Below, in pieces: positions 50,509-61,346 of a stretch of DNA of 64,000 nt; position 1 is the stretch's first letter, and every line of letters begins with the position of its first letter. Both the position numbers and the translations under genes were made by a program. Location of the stretch: assembly GCA_025093985.1 (NCBI GenBank), contig JACAAK010000004.1:2108001-2172000 (forward strand), written 5' to 3'. Source of the stretch: Calvatia gigantea (lineage: Eukaryota; Basidiomycota; Agaricomycetes; Agaricales; Lycoperdaceae). The notes under the pieces were generated by a model. It was not told the origin of the DNA. It searched no databases and worked only from the letters and a program-made list of their open reading frames with translations.

Positions 50509-51552
50509 ATGTTTCACTCAATAGCAAGATTAAGCAGAACAGCCACTATCCCTACGGCCAAGCGCTTCAAGCTCTACACGGCACCTACACCAAATGGTTA
50601 CCAACCCTCCATCATGCTCGAAGAGCTCAAAGTGCTCTATGGTTCAGAGATGGAATATGAGTGCGCCTTTTCCCCTGCGCGTCGGTGCTAGTTGTGTTTA
50701 CCGTGGATCCCAGTGTCGAGAAGATACATCTTTTTGGAAAGGATCGGCAACCGCAAAAAGTACTATGGCCCTTGACTATGACCTGGATGTTTGATTCACG
50801 AATCATTATTACGTACAGGAGCCATGGTTTATGGCAATGAACACAAATGGTCGCATTCCTGTACTGATTGACCGTTCCCGAAATAGTTTTCACGTATTTG
50901 AGAGTGCCGCTATTCTATTCTATCTTGCCCAGCATTACGATCCTGGTTACTATCTTTGGTTCAACCAGATAGTTACAGCCGAATGTTGCAATGGATTTTT
51001 TTTGTCGTGAGTAATCGAAGGGAGCACAGAACATGTGCATCGTGTTCAAGATAGTTCTCCTCCAGCATGGGAGCATTGCCCCTATGCAGGGACAAGGTGA
51101 ACAAATCTATCCGCATCCGGGCTTCTAGCTGTTCTAATGGTGTTTTTTCAAACAGCATACCACTTCCGATCTGCCCCGGAGCAGATCCCATATGCAATAG
51201 CAAGTGCGTTCTTCCGCCTGGTCGCTAATCTCACATTAACCACAAAGTAGGGTACCAGGGCGAGGTCGAAAGACTTTATAGTGTTCTGGACAGCCATTTA
51301 ATTAATCGGGATTGGCTTGCTGGCACTGGACACGGCAAGCATAGCTTGGCTGATATCAAGCCATTTCCTTGGTGTGTATTATATTTTGCGGTATGCGATA
51401 GGGGCATCTCAACATGAAGGGTAGGATAAGGAGACATTACCGGGTTGGGATAGAGACACTTGACAGATGCCCTAATTTACAGGTCTGTACTGGCACAACT
51501 TACCGAGTGTCACTGGCTTGTCGATCCTGAAACTCCCCTCAGGCATGGTTAG
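50509..51552 (+). CDS. Ure2-like glutathione S-transferase; possible frameshift
   Basis: Cytosolic GST of the fungal Ure2p/GTT group. Starts MFHSIARLSRTATIPTAKRF; the thioredoxin fold begins KLYTAPTPNGYQPSIMLEEL. A small exon gives DVEKIHLFGKDRQPQK, joined to EPWFMAMNTNGRIPVLID and FHVFESAAILFYLAQHYD, all standard N-domain sequence. The C-domain has LQWIFFV, HGSIAPMQGQ, YHFRSAPEQIPYAI and YQGEVERLYSVLDSHLINRD WLAG, then SLADIKPFPW. The break: reading on from LAQHYDP reaches GCCGAATGTTGC and a TGA, whereas L-Q-W needs a frame one base away. Glu-x-Leu-Gln-Trp would fit if one base were restored at about 50981-50986. The last exon is also poorly conserved. So the gene is either decaying or affected by an assembly indel. 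Stop placed at 51550-51552 with low certainty. Confidence 0.65.
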
Positions 51553-51705
51553 CGAGAGTAGAAGCTCGACCACCGGTTATGGCAGGATTAGAGGTCCCCA
51601 ACTAGAACCTGGTGTATATGCACAATTTAGATGCATTAAGCTGGCATATAGTGATAATTACGATTTACATTTTCATGGCGTCTATTTTACAAGAGGGGTG
51701 ATGGC

Positions 51706-53047
51706 CTAAGAGTTTGGCTGTGAACAAGGATACTCGTGAATGAGATGGGAGGAGGCGGGGGAACGAACCTTTTTGGCCATCTCAAAAATCCGTCTCTGGC
51801 CGGCGAAGAGGATGGCAGCAGTGAGCACACTTTGGATGAGCTTGCTTGCAACGCCCTTATACATGCCAGAGAAACCTTCGTTTTTGAGGATAGTGAGGAG
51901 TCCATCTAACGAGGATTTGTACTTGTTAGAACCAGCTTGCAGACGGCTCTTAACAACGCTGGATCAAGGTCAGCCTGTGGGGTCGGAAAAAATAAATGCA
52001 ACTCGTACATGTAGGGGTAAGTGGCGGTCGTGGCAACTAGAAAGAAAATGTGGAAATTTGAAAGTGTCGGTAGTGCAGTAATACTTACTGAGCTTTGAGA
52101 GTGCTCCGAGAAGGAAGAAGTCCCAGTCACTCAGAGTAGCCACGGCAGCAGCAGCGCCGGCAGCTCGTAGTTTATTGGTGCGACGAGCAATCAAGGTATT
52201 CTTGAGCTGCTCGAAGGCGGTATATTGGATAATAGGATTCATTACAAGAATGAGCGCTGGACCGATACCACGCCAAAGGGCACTAAAGTCAACCATAAGC
52301 TAAAGGGTTGCAGATTCAGAGTGTCCTATTGCGTACCCTAGTCCCTCTTTAGCAAGGAGGTTCTTAAGGGTCTCGAAGAAACCAAGTTTCTTCGCGATAA
52401 CCCTCTCACTCGAGTCACTACTCATGGTGCGGACAGCCTGCGACGTTTGCACGACCCAAATGGGATTGGATATGACAGTGGTTGCGGATCCTGGTGTTTA
52501 AATTTCCGTTTCGTTTCAACGTAGATAACACACAGACGTGAATGCTCACCAGCAATTAAGCCTGCGAGCATCGACTCTGGTGTGCTTAGGGCTTTGCTGC
52601 CAACTTTCGAGCGCAAGATAGCCTCCCGTGTGCGTTCGTAGAAGTAATAGTACACGCTTTGCCTCTTCAGTTAAATGTCAAGATGGGACTTGCTTAAAAG
52701 AACAGACCCATTGGTAACGGCGATACCCAGTAGACTTGAGTCCAGGCCGCTATAGAGACCCAAGATGCCTTCGCGCTTGATGATGTCAATAATTGCCTCG
52801 AACGTCGACTAGACAACGCGTTGCAAAATTAGTGATACTCGATAGCGCGAGTTAATAAAATTAAGTGATAACCTTGGGTTCGTTTTTGGTCTCCACAGCA
52901 GCGCGTGTTGATAGGAAAATGAGAGGGCTAGAGGACCTTTGTTGAGTTTACACACTTCACCGAATGCTTGAGCGCTTACTAAGTTGCAGTCATTGCGATG
53001 ATGCCTCCGGCGGCGCCGGCAACAGCATGGATAGCAGAGTCACTCAT
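51706..53047 (-). CDS. Peroxisomal adenine nucleotide carrier (PMP47/ANT1-like)
   Basis: Mitochondrial-carrier-family protein of the peroxisomal subgroup, which brings ATP into peroxisomes for fatty-acid activation. The start at 53047 reads MSDSAIHAVAGAAGGIIAMT. Repeat 1 has the altered signature TYPLIFLSTRAAVETKNEP typical of PMP47, then IIDIIKREGILGLYSGLDSS LLG and YYYFYERTREAIL. Repeat 2: MLAGLIA-G, TTVISNPIWVVQTSQAVRTM, WRGIGPALILVMNPIIQYTA FEQLK. Repeat 3: FFLLGALSKL-ATTATYPYM and an intron to VVKSRLQ-region, then LLTILKNEGFSGMYKGVASK LIQSVLTAAILFAG. Ends AKKPNS after a last intron, TAG at 51706-51708. Around eight introns, about 330 residues. The three-repeat structure is complete. Confidence 0.85.
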
Positions 53048-53346
53048 GGCAATCGATAGTCACTGGGGGTAGGAAACGGAGCTTGGAGTGGACCGGGACA
53101 CGTCTTGACACCCTGCACATTTTATGTTTTCGTTCGGTTGTAACAGCAGCGAGTTGGACTTCCGGAATCACATGTCATCTTCTCACCCCTTCCCTCACGG
53201 AACCGCACCTGGGCGGGGCTGACGAGAGTGTATGATTATTCAATGCCAATATCAGCTGCTTTTCATGATGTTTTTGCGTGTATAGAAGGTATTATAACTA
53301 AGGATAAAGGTATCGGTCCCAGTGACTGTCGTGTAGCGCTGGCTCA

Positions 53347-56300
53347 TTACTGCGTGGTCAGCTCCCTCAACAGAGCTTTCATGTCTTCCACATCTTTAGC
53401 AAAGCCATTCCCCCCGGCGCCCGATGAAGTGCGGCCACCAAAGCCGGCACCGTCTCCCGCTGTGGGCGCACCGTCATCCTTACTAAGCCATCCGTCTAGT
53501 TGAGTAGCAATCGAGCGAGCTTTCAAGCGGAAGTGGGTTCGAATGACATCTTCGAAGGGTTCTGGGGGGTTTCGAAGGTTACCAAGCATCTTTGGTGGTT
53601 CTCGTAAGATGGAATTCCCGTAAGCGCGACAGGTATCACGTACCGCAGTTTTAACCACCATCCTTCTGACATTGGCAGAGTCTGAATCGAACCATCATTC
53701 ACCGTTCGCTGTCAAGGATGAAGCAGGTGACATACATGCTAGAGATTGAGGCGTTCCTCCGTCGGATGCCCACCCGGGCTCGTTTAAATACGGCTCGTCG
53801 CACAAAATCATGGATTGGATTGAGATCAGTACCTGACACGTGTGGTCAATTTCATCTAAGGAGGTGGCAAAAATTGTGACTGACCTGTAGCAGCGTAGAT
53901 TTACCAGCAACCCAACCAGGTCCGGACCATGTTCCCAATAGAGAGAGGCATACTTTACCATCCTGGAAATATCTGTGACTAAGGGGTCGCTGCGTGATCT
54001 ATGGTGTGCTTACCGCATAGAGATTTGGATTAAATCGGTACTGCCCACCGTTTGTCTGTGGTCATGTTAATATCAAAACAATCAGCATCAAGCTGTGAAA
54101 CATGCCGTCATGTACTTGACGCTAGGTGGTAGTTGGTTATAGCTTGGGCCAAGGAAGATATCAAACAAGTAGCTGTAAATTCGTTAGATCTCCTGGATTC
54201 TTCTCTTTCAAACGACTTGCCATCCGTTGTGATAGCTATTAACCAATTAATCGGGAGATGCCAAAGAAGATAAGTATAACTAACGGGGTGCTCTCTGGCC
54301 CAGTAATTAGCGCTTTGATAACGTCCACTCGTGTTTCGTCGACGCGGAGGAATATCGAGGACTCCCAAGCTACTGGGAGGTTGGTACTAAGGATAGCGAG
54401 CTGGCAAGACGTCAAATGTGAATGTGGCTACCGACAATTGAGTTTGCACAGGGCTGACCTCTTTAGCAATAGCAAGTGACCGCTTCGGAATGTCCGCATT
54501 CGCTAGCATCCTCGCTTCGTTGTTATAATAGAATTTGAAGTGCGGGGTCTGATCTTCTGAGCCCTCCGAATTGTTAGGTAGGGTAAGATCGCAGTATTCA
54601 AATCTTGTGGAGGTCGACCACTCGAAGTAAGTTTTCTTCATCGCTTCCTCGGTTGTACCAGCAGAAACATGGATAACCTTCTTCTCCTGACCAGTTGAGG
54701 GATTCTTTGGCAGTGATGCATGCAGGCGCTTTACAAATTCCTCTCCCTTTGTATCTCGCAATGACCGGTCGATTGCCTTGATCGTACCCAGAATGCGATG
54801 GCAGAAATCCAACATTTTTTTGTTCTCATCTGCAGCGGTATTCTCTTGCTCCGGTTTCTTCTCTGCTGAGTGCGGCATTCTTTTCTGTTCCTCTGTGAGT
54901 TCACCGGTCGGTTCCGGCGGCTTGACGCTTTCCAACCCTTTCAGTGCTGCATGTGCTTGGATGGCGATGGCCTCAAGAAGTTCACGTGGGCTGGGGCTGC
55001 CCTCGTAAATGATTGTCCGCTCTCTGTGTCCGAAACCACCATCCGTCGCCGACCTCTTGCCAGATATCGAAACGACGGAAACCATCATCATAATAGGCAT
55101 AGCCATCATACTGGCCAGCGCTTCGTGATTTGAGATGGTCTAAGAAGTCGTCAAAACCCTCTCTTAGTATGAGTAAACATCATGAAATTTACCTCAAGCC
55201 ATTCCAAGAGCTCGAAGTACAATACGGAACGCTCGGACATATCCGCAAGTGAATCATTTTTAAGCAACGCGCTACAAATGAAGTTAAACCGCCTTCGAAG
55301 ATGAGCCAAGGCCGTGGGATGGACAAGGTAGTCGCTGGTTTGACCACCACCTTCTCGGTGCAAATTGGGGAGGTACTCGCGAATGGCCGTCAAGAGGTTT
55401 CCAATTTTTGCATCTTTGGCCTTCTGCGCGGCCCATGCTTCCAATTGGCCCGACATCTGAAGAGATATCAGAGGGAAAGGAGCTATCAATATCACTGGTG
55501 ACCTACATCTTCTTTCTGTTCGCCGGCGTATCCAGTGCCACCCTTAGCCTTATTGCCTCGCCCCATGGGGATAGGGGACAGTAAAGCAACACTTTCCGAA
55601 GCAGTCGGTGATGTTTTGCGACGTTTGCTCGTGCGTCCTGAGTTGTCCGTGTCACTCCCGGCATCCTCGATGAACTGTTGCTCCAAAATTCCAAGCCCAA
55701 CTCCTAATATAACTCCTTGCAGATTCGAGCAATGAAAAAGCTTGTTGTCATCCGTAGCTGCACCGGGTCTATGCGTTCGTTCTGCAGAGATAGGCTCGCC
55801 ACATGCCGTGCAAAACTCTGAATGGCAACGTTGACATTTCCTTCTAACGATATTTTGCACGTGTTGTATGTATGTCGTGAAGTCGGGCTATCAAAGGCCA
55901 CGGAGTTGGTTGGTTATCAGCAAAAGAAAAAAATCAGACGGCTTGAGGAACGCACAAAAAAGCCGAAAAAATCACTCTTGCTTCTTGTATACGTAGCCCC
56001 GCATCCTTGAGGACAACGTTGTGGGCTCGGATCGGTTAGCTCAGAGTAGAGCTGAAACAGGAAGCTCTGTTCTGAGCCCTCAGGGCAACCTTTCATCCAT
56101 TGTCCCTGAGTCATGATCTTGACGCAGTCACTCGTTCCAGGTATCTCGACCACTTCCGAATCCTCTTCCACCTCGATCACTTCTTCGCGCCGATCCTTGG
56201 AGAAAAATATACCTGGATTTGAGGTTTTAGTAAGTGTTCTTGAGGCTTTTACTGGGTGGAAGTGGCACCTGCATAAGGATCTACATCATGGTGTTCAGCC

Positions 56301-56873
56301 TCGCCTTTGGGCTCGAAATCTGAATCGTAATCCGCGTAGTCTTCAACGCCGTCTAAAACAATATCCGCAAGCCCTTCCATATTTCGTTGACGAACCGCGA
56401 AATCAGAAGCTCACCATCATCCTCATCTTCATCGTCATCAGCCGAGTCCATTTCGTCATCCTCATCTTCGGGTGTCTAATAAACAACCAAAGGGACAGCG
56501 CGAAAGCAATAGAGAAGGCGAGTCCACGTGAATAGTCTCTTCGTAAAAGACAAGGAAATGGGAAACTCACCGCCTGGCGCACCTGCCTCTTTGGTTCTGG
56601 TGCGGAGACACCCATCTCGACGTCGTCGTCGTCGTCCTTCACATTGTCGAATTTACCTTCAAAGACACTTTCCGCGGCTTGCATAACATCTTTATGTTGT
56701 TTCAAAGCGGCGCGTGCCTGTGCCCTCGTCGCACCCTAGAAAAACATTCGAACGCAAAAGAGAGTCAGCAGGCGACCCAGATATTGAAGAATCTAAAACG
56801 ATCTCTTGAAGAGGAAAAAGCTTTAGATTGAAGCATTTACCATCTCCACCAATTGTTGTATCTCGCTCTCCAT
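53347..56873 (-). CDS. UBA + IBR-like zinc + BIRC6-type UBC (E2) protein
   Basis: Predicted ubiquitin-conjugating enzyme with its own ubiquitin-binding and zinc modules. The start at 56873 gives MESEIQQLVEMGATRAQARA AL, with KDVMQAAESVFEGKFDN: a UBA domain at residues 1-45. A very acidic stretch follows (DDDDDVEMG). A cysteine region comes next: QRCPQGCGATY, then across an intron VRRKCQRCHSEFCTACGEP and LFHCSNLQG, resembling one IBR/RING2 zinc unit. A helical middle section of about 300 residues has no motif I know. The C-terminal UBC fold reads TNGGQYRFNPNLYA, an intron, DGKVCLSLLGTWSGPGW (catalytic Cys), VLISIQSMILCDEPYLNEPG W, then NPPEPFEDVIRTHFRLKARS, which parallels the tail of human BIRC6 UBC. 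Stop at 53347-53349. About 15 introns; near 900 residues. BIR and WD regions of animal BIRC6 are absent. Confidence 0.78.
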
Positions 56874-57651
56874 CCTGTCACCAAGTTTGTTGGGGCGTCT
56901 GGAGGCGAGTGTCGAGTCAAACTATACGCGTTGGGGGAGTCAAGGGTAGAGTCCGAAATCGAAGAAATCTGATGCCTGGAAGGGAGCGGCCAAACAGGGG
57001 AAAAGCGGTAACAACAGTCGAGGAGGTGTCGAGGTAAAGTCAGTCCCAATCAGTCTCAGCCTTTGCCAGGGCTGATGCTAAATTAGATAATGCCAGGGAA
57101 GGTCAGAAAAAGGAGCCGTTTCTGTTCAAGCTTCAAGCTTCAAGCTTCAGTGCTAGCCGTGCAGGCCGAGAGTCAGTTTCTCCACTTTAATGGTGCACTC
57201 GATACACTGAGCGGCGAGCCCCACATCAACCAAGTCATTACCAGAGCAACGAATAATGTATCACATAAAGATTGATAACCCTACCAACAAAACCTGTAAC
57301 AAGGGCACGAACGAACTGAAAAAGAGGAATAGTTGGTGCCCATAATGGTATTTCAACAATGTAAATAATCGAACCAGAAGAGCGGATAGGAGAACCATAG
57401 CTCCAGAAGGGGAGACAGTCGGAGGGTAGACATGGGACATCTGAAGGAGAGACGCATACACTAACAAAAAAAAAAAAAACCAGACTTTTAAATACGAAGC
57501 GTACATGGCAAAATAACAAAGAGGTAGCGATACAGTCCGACCAAGTTCAAATGGCAAAGAGGGACCAGGTATAGCACAGAAACAACCTCATGGGGAAGAG
57601 TTGAGTGGCATGCGACAGACCCATTATGAGCCCCGTTAGTCAGCCCATCTA
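56874..57651. other. Intergenic region, E2 start to OPY2 stop
   Basis: 780 bp. It contains a 7-bp repeat at 57126-57146 and a 13-nt A run near 57466. Pieces of open frame on the minus strand (57238-57557) translate to low-complexity hydrophobic sequence and are probably 3' UTR of OPY2. Confidence 0.45.
57126..57146. repeat. Tandem repeat of tcaagct
   Basis: Three copies of the 7-mer tcaagct, which place three aagctt palindromes in a row. It lies 250 bp upstream of the E2 gene start. Confidence 0.9.
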
Positions 57652-59604
57652 TCACATTTGACGTGAAGCAGGAGGTGGGATGCTATCACGCTCGAAGTCC
57701 AAAGGATACGATGCCAGATCACTCGTGAGTGCCAATGTGTCAAGACTTGCGCGCTGACGGATGCTGAGAGTGCTTGGGCGCGAATCCCGGTTGTTGCTGT
57801 TGGCATCCCCTGTTGCACCTGAATCAATTTGGAACGGGAATGACCCAAGGCCAGTTGAAGTAGTAGACAGCTGAGACCCCGTGCTCAGGCCAAGAGTTTG
57901 TCGGCTTGGCGGGGCAGGAAGGGCCGCATCATCCGCAGCTCCATCAGGAGCCTTGAAATTTCGTTGGTTCAAGGGCGATGCAGGTGCAATGGTGACGGTA
58001 GGCTGGACCAGAGGAGATTTAGGTGCAGAGGTGAAAGATTGTTTGCCGAGAGGGGAGACGGGAGGAGATCTTATCGGTCGATCGGAAATTGGGGAAGGAG
58101 GGACGAAAGGGAAGGCTTCGAGGATTGAATCAGCCCTCGTAGACGCGGCTGAGACGACGGAGGAGCCGGAGACTCGCTTGCTACCATGCGCCTGCGCAAA
58201 GGCCCTTGCTTGTTGTTCTTGGAGAGTTCCAAGTTGAGAGGACCCCCCGGTTGGTGGGGAAATCAATCTACCCATAGTGGTTCTATAAGGCGGTTGGGGG
58301 ATGGTGCTTGCAGTGGCAGGTGATGCCAAACCACTTAAGCCTACGTTCACCCGGGTGGCTGAGCCAATGTTGACAACGGAGCCTGCCTGAGTGCTGATAC
58401 TCGAAGGTCGACTATCATCCGACCGCGCCCATGGCAAAGTCGGCCCATCGGGAACCCAGTTGGACCCAATAGAATCAGGCCGGTGGGAGACCTGGTCAAA
58501 GTTCTTAACTGCAGGTGACGTGCTTCCCTGGGCGGTTGTAGAGTGGGTGTCGTCGAAAGGATTGATGCCGTCTGCCTCGTCTGCCTCACTCAAGACATCG
58601 TTGGGACCAAATGATGTGACGGCCAGTGGAGATTTATTGACGGGCCGAGAGCTGAGGGGGGGAGGTTTGAGACCACCGTCAGCAGGTGGCGAGATAGCGC
58701 CAGCATTGACGACTTCTGCCTTGACAACGTTGAGGACCTGGCGGACCGCCCCGGTGTTGGCGGTGACAATGACGGGGGCCTCATTCAGGAAATCGCTCGA
58801 GTAACTGGCACCAGAAATTCCAGAGATGCCAGAGATGACCGAGCTTGCATAAGGCACGCGGAGGTTGTCGTGGGAGACGTTGACATGGTCCAGATTGAGA
58901 TTGAGGTCGGGTGAACGAGGGGGACGGACAGGTCCCGACGATGTCGTAGACGGCAGGGTATCTGTGTCGGCCTTATTCTGGTATGACTCTGGGGAAACGA
59001 GGGCAATGGGGATGACGTTTGGGCCCTCTGTCCTTGTTGTCTGGATGGAATTGGAGTCGTCGAAAGGATTGACGAGTTGGGATCGAAGCGGAGGAGGCAA
59101 AATAGTGCCATGCGATTCTGGATCGACATGTTGGGAGATTGTGGGGTACGGTGGTTGCTGAGGTGAGGAAACTGACAGTTTTTCGATCGGGTCTGGGCGG
59201 TTGAGGACATCTGCTGCTGCTGCAGGTTTGTCCTCTCGCAATTCGCGGTTTTTGTCGAGAATCTTGCGGATGCGGGACTTGCGACGGTACCAGAAATAGA
59301 GGGAAATCGAGAGCGCGAGGAGTACGACTGCGCCGACAATCCCGCCCGCCAATGCGCCTTTGCTAATACCTCCAGAAGACTTTTTGGCACCTGGTGTAGC
59401 TACACAAGTTGTTTGACTACAAGTATGGCAGTCCCTAAAAGGTAAGAGGGGTAATTAGTGGAGCTGCGGTTGGTAAGTAGAGCGTATTTACCGGTTGATA
59501 AGGATGCAGTCCTGGTTGGCACTGCATGCGCAAGGGAGAGGCGGTGGGCAGTCTTCAATGCAGTTGTCGTCCTGCCTGGGGAAGAGAAGAGTGTCGATCT
59601 GCAT
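57652..59604 (-). CDS. OPY2: OPY2-like membrane anchor (HOG/MAPK signalling)
   Basis: Single-pass membrane protein. Yeast Opy2 tethers the adaptor Ste50 to the membrane and so routes Ste11 signals to the HOG osmostress pathway. The start at 59604 gives MQIDTLLFPRQDDNC and a compact cysteine cluster (CIEDCPPPLPCACSANQDC, then after an intron DCHTCSQTTC), the family hallmark, which lies outside the cell without a cleavable signal. One membrane helix follows: AGGIVGAVVLLALSISLYFW, then YRRKSRIRK, a positive cytosolic flank. The tail of about 530 residues is disordered and rich in Ser/Pro/Thr, with recurrent NPFDDS/T motifs and SPP sites suited to MAPK phosphorylation. It ends IPPPASRQM, TGA at 57652-57654. 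Two or three exons. The promoter (204 bp) is shared with CAF16 and contains a GA repeat. Confidence 0.82.
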
Positions 59605-59689
59605 ACGTGAAAAGAAAGAAAGGAATGACAGGGATGTAAAGGTCGTGAAGAGAAACGAAGAAAGAAAAGGTCGAGCGCAAGTGATGAAG

Positions 59690-59711
59690 GAGAGAAAGAG
59701 AGAGAGAGAGA
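59690..59711. repeat. GA-rich microsatellite in OPY2/CAF16 promoter
   Basis: A run of near-perfect GA dinucleotides between the two divergent start codons. GA tracts can be nucleosome-poor promoter elements; no factor is implied. Confidence 0.75.
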
Positions 59712-59808
59712 TCAGAGAATCACTGCAGTCACGCCGAGTAAGCGGTGGGAATAAACCTATAACCCACCCAGGATATAACAGCCAATCACAGGCTGTTTCG
59801 TCCCAGCA

Positions 59809-60998
59809 ATGCACTCGGACGCTATTTCAGTCAGCGGGCTCACATATGCCCATAACGCCTTCTCTGAGCCTTCGCTCATAGACATCAGCCTTCAGTTACC
59901 AAAGGGCTCCCGCACAATTCTTATCGGCGCTAATGGAGGTTCGTGAACTTGTCCTCCTTTGGTAATACTCCACTCATCACTCTCGTTAGCCGGGAAGTCC
60001 ACTCTCTTACAGATCCTTGCTGGGAAGCGCCTTGTCACTGCCGTTGGCTCTGATATTCGAGTCAAAGGCCGCGATGTCTTCCGTGATTCCCCTCCAGGCG
60101 TTACATTTCTTGGCACAGAATGGTCCATTTCATCACCTTCATCATGTTTTCCATCGATCAATGATCACCATCTTCTAGGGCTATGAATCCCGTTGTGAGA
60201 GGTGACATCGTCGTATCTGCATTTTTAGACTCTGTTGGAGGATATAGACATAAGGAGCGGCGGGACCGCCTACTCGATATCCTCGACATCGATCTAGACT
60301 GGCACATGCATCAGATATCTGATGGCGAAAGACGTCGAGTTCAACTTTGCTTCGGCCTGATGGTCGAGTGGGATGTGCTTTTGCTCGATGAAGTACATTA
60401 CATTTCTACTTCCCTGTGCCCAATAGTAACAATACCTTCCTCAGGTCACCGTAGACCTCGACGTAATTGTCCGCGATGAATTGCTCACTTTCCTCAAGAA
60501 CGACAGCGAAACACGGGGCTCGACCATCCTTTGTATGCACATTTCCGTCCTGTCCCTCCATCCCACACCTAAGAAAATATTTCTAGATGCTACGCATATT
60601 TTTGATGGTTTGAACGATTTCCCGACACATATCGCCCATATGCGCTTGGGTTCTTTTGTTACCAAACCTTCCTCGTGGCCTATCACCAAGGACTCCACCT
60701 TGGTTGCGCAGTTCCCACCCGCCACGCCCCTCTTTAATGTAGCCCTCCAATGGCTTAAAGAAGATAAATACCACCGCCAGCAACTTGAGAAACAGGGTCT
60801 TAAGAAGACCCGCGGTGCACGCAGGAATGAGGTGAGCGCCCCCCTTTTCCTGCGAACCCCAATCGATACATGAAGGCTTGACCTTTCACTTAGACTGTAC
60901 CGTCTGATTCTGAAACGTTCTACCGCAAGTAAGTGAAGATTAATTACTTCCACACAATCACCTTATCTCCCCCCTCTAGATATGACTATTCTCACTAG
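59809..60998 (+). CDS. CAF16: ABC ATPase CAF16 (non-membrane, ABCI type)
   Basis: Soluble ABC ATPase without membrane domain. Yeast Caf16 associates with the CCR4-NOT complex and Srb mediator proteins. Starts [20 protein letters not shown]. An intron splits the Walker A box, joining [11 protein letters not shown] codons to give [18 protein letters not shown]. Then [35 protein letters not shown], the signature [15 protein letters not shown], Walker [15 protein letters not shown] and the H-loop ATHIFDGL, with [12 protein letters not shown] after it. The C-terminal part ([15 protein letters not shown], then KTRGARRNE) is typical of Caf16. The final exon is tiny and reads RKYDYSH, with TAG at 60996-60998. 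Six or so introns; about 300 residues as expected. All nucleotide-binding motifs are intact. Confidence 0.9.
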
Positions 60999-61346
60999 AG
61001 GATCAAGGGACGGAATTTAGAGCTCAACCTCCTGCCTACCTCATATTTCAAGATTTTGTGCAAACTTCAACAGTAATTTATTCCCTATCTCTTGTAGCGC
61101 TCAACTTGCTTTCCGCAGCATTCAACGTGCTGATCAATCTTGTAATTTCGTACATCTGTAGAATTATGTTCGCGTGGAGCCATGGAAATAGAACCTCGCG
61201 CGCTCGGTAAATACACACAACACTGTTCAGAGAAGCATAGAGTGTGGGAAAGTAAGAGCGTTTTCGCAGACCCAGGCGCTGCGCGAAGATACAAAATCAC
61301 TGGTCCCGCAGCTTCCTCCATTCCTCATCAACCATTTGAGATACCC
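60999..61346. other. Intergenic region / AIR leader
   Basis: 350 bp. An in-frame ATG at 61182 could extend the next gene by 55 residues (MEIEPRALGKYTQH...), but I consider it leader. Confidence 0.4.

Noticed and set aside
57238..57557. Minus-strand ORFs with hydrophobic stretch
   Set aside because: Hydrophobic run is the translation of an A-rich tract; position suits the 3' UTR of OPY2.
58391..58804. Plus-strand ORF opposite OPY2
   Set aside because: Antisense shadow of the low-complexity OPY2 tail.
61182..61346. Longer N-terminus for AIR1/2
   Set aside because: In frame, but family resemblance begins at MADPEIIDLT; kept as alternative only.
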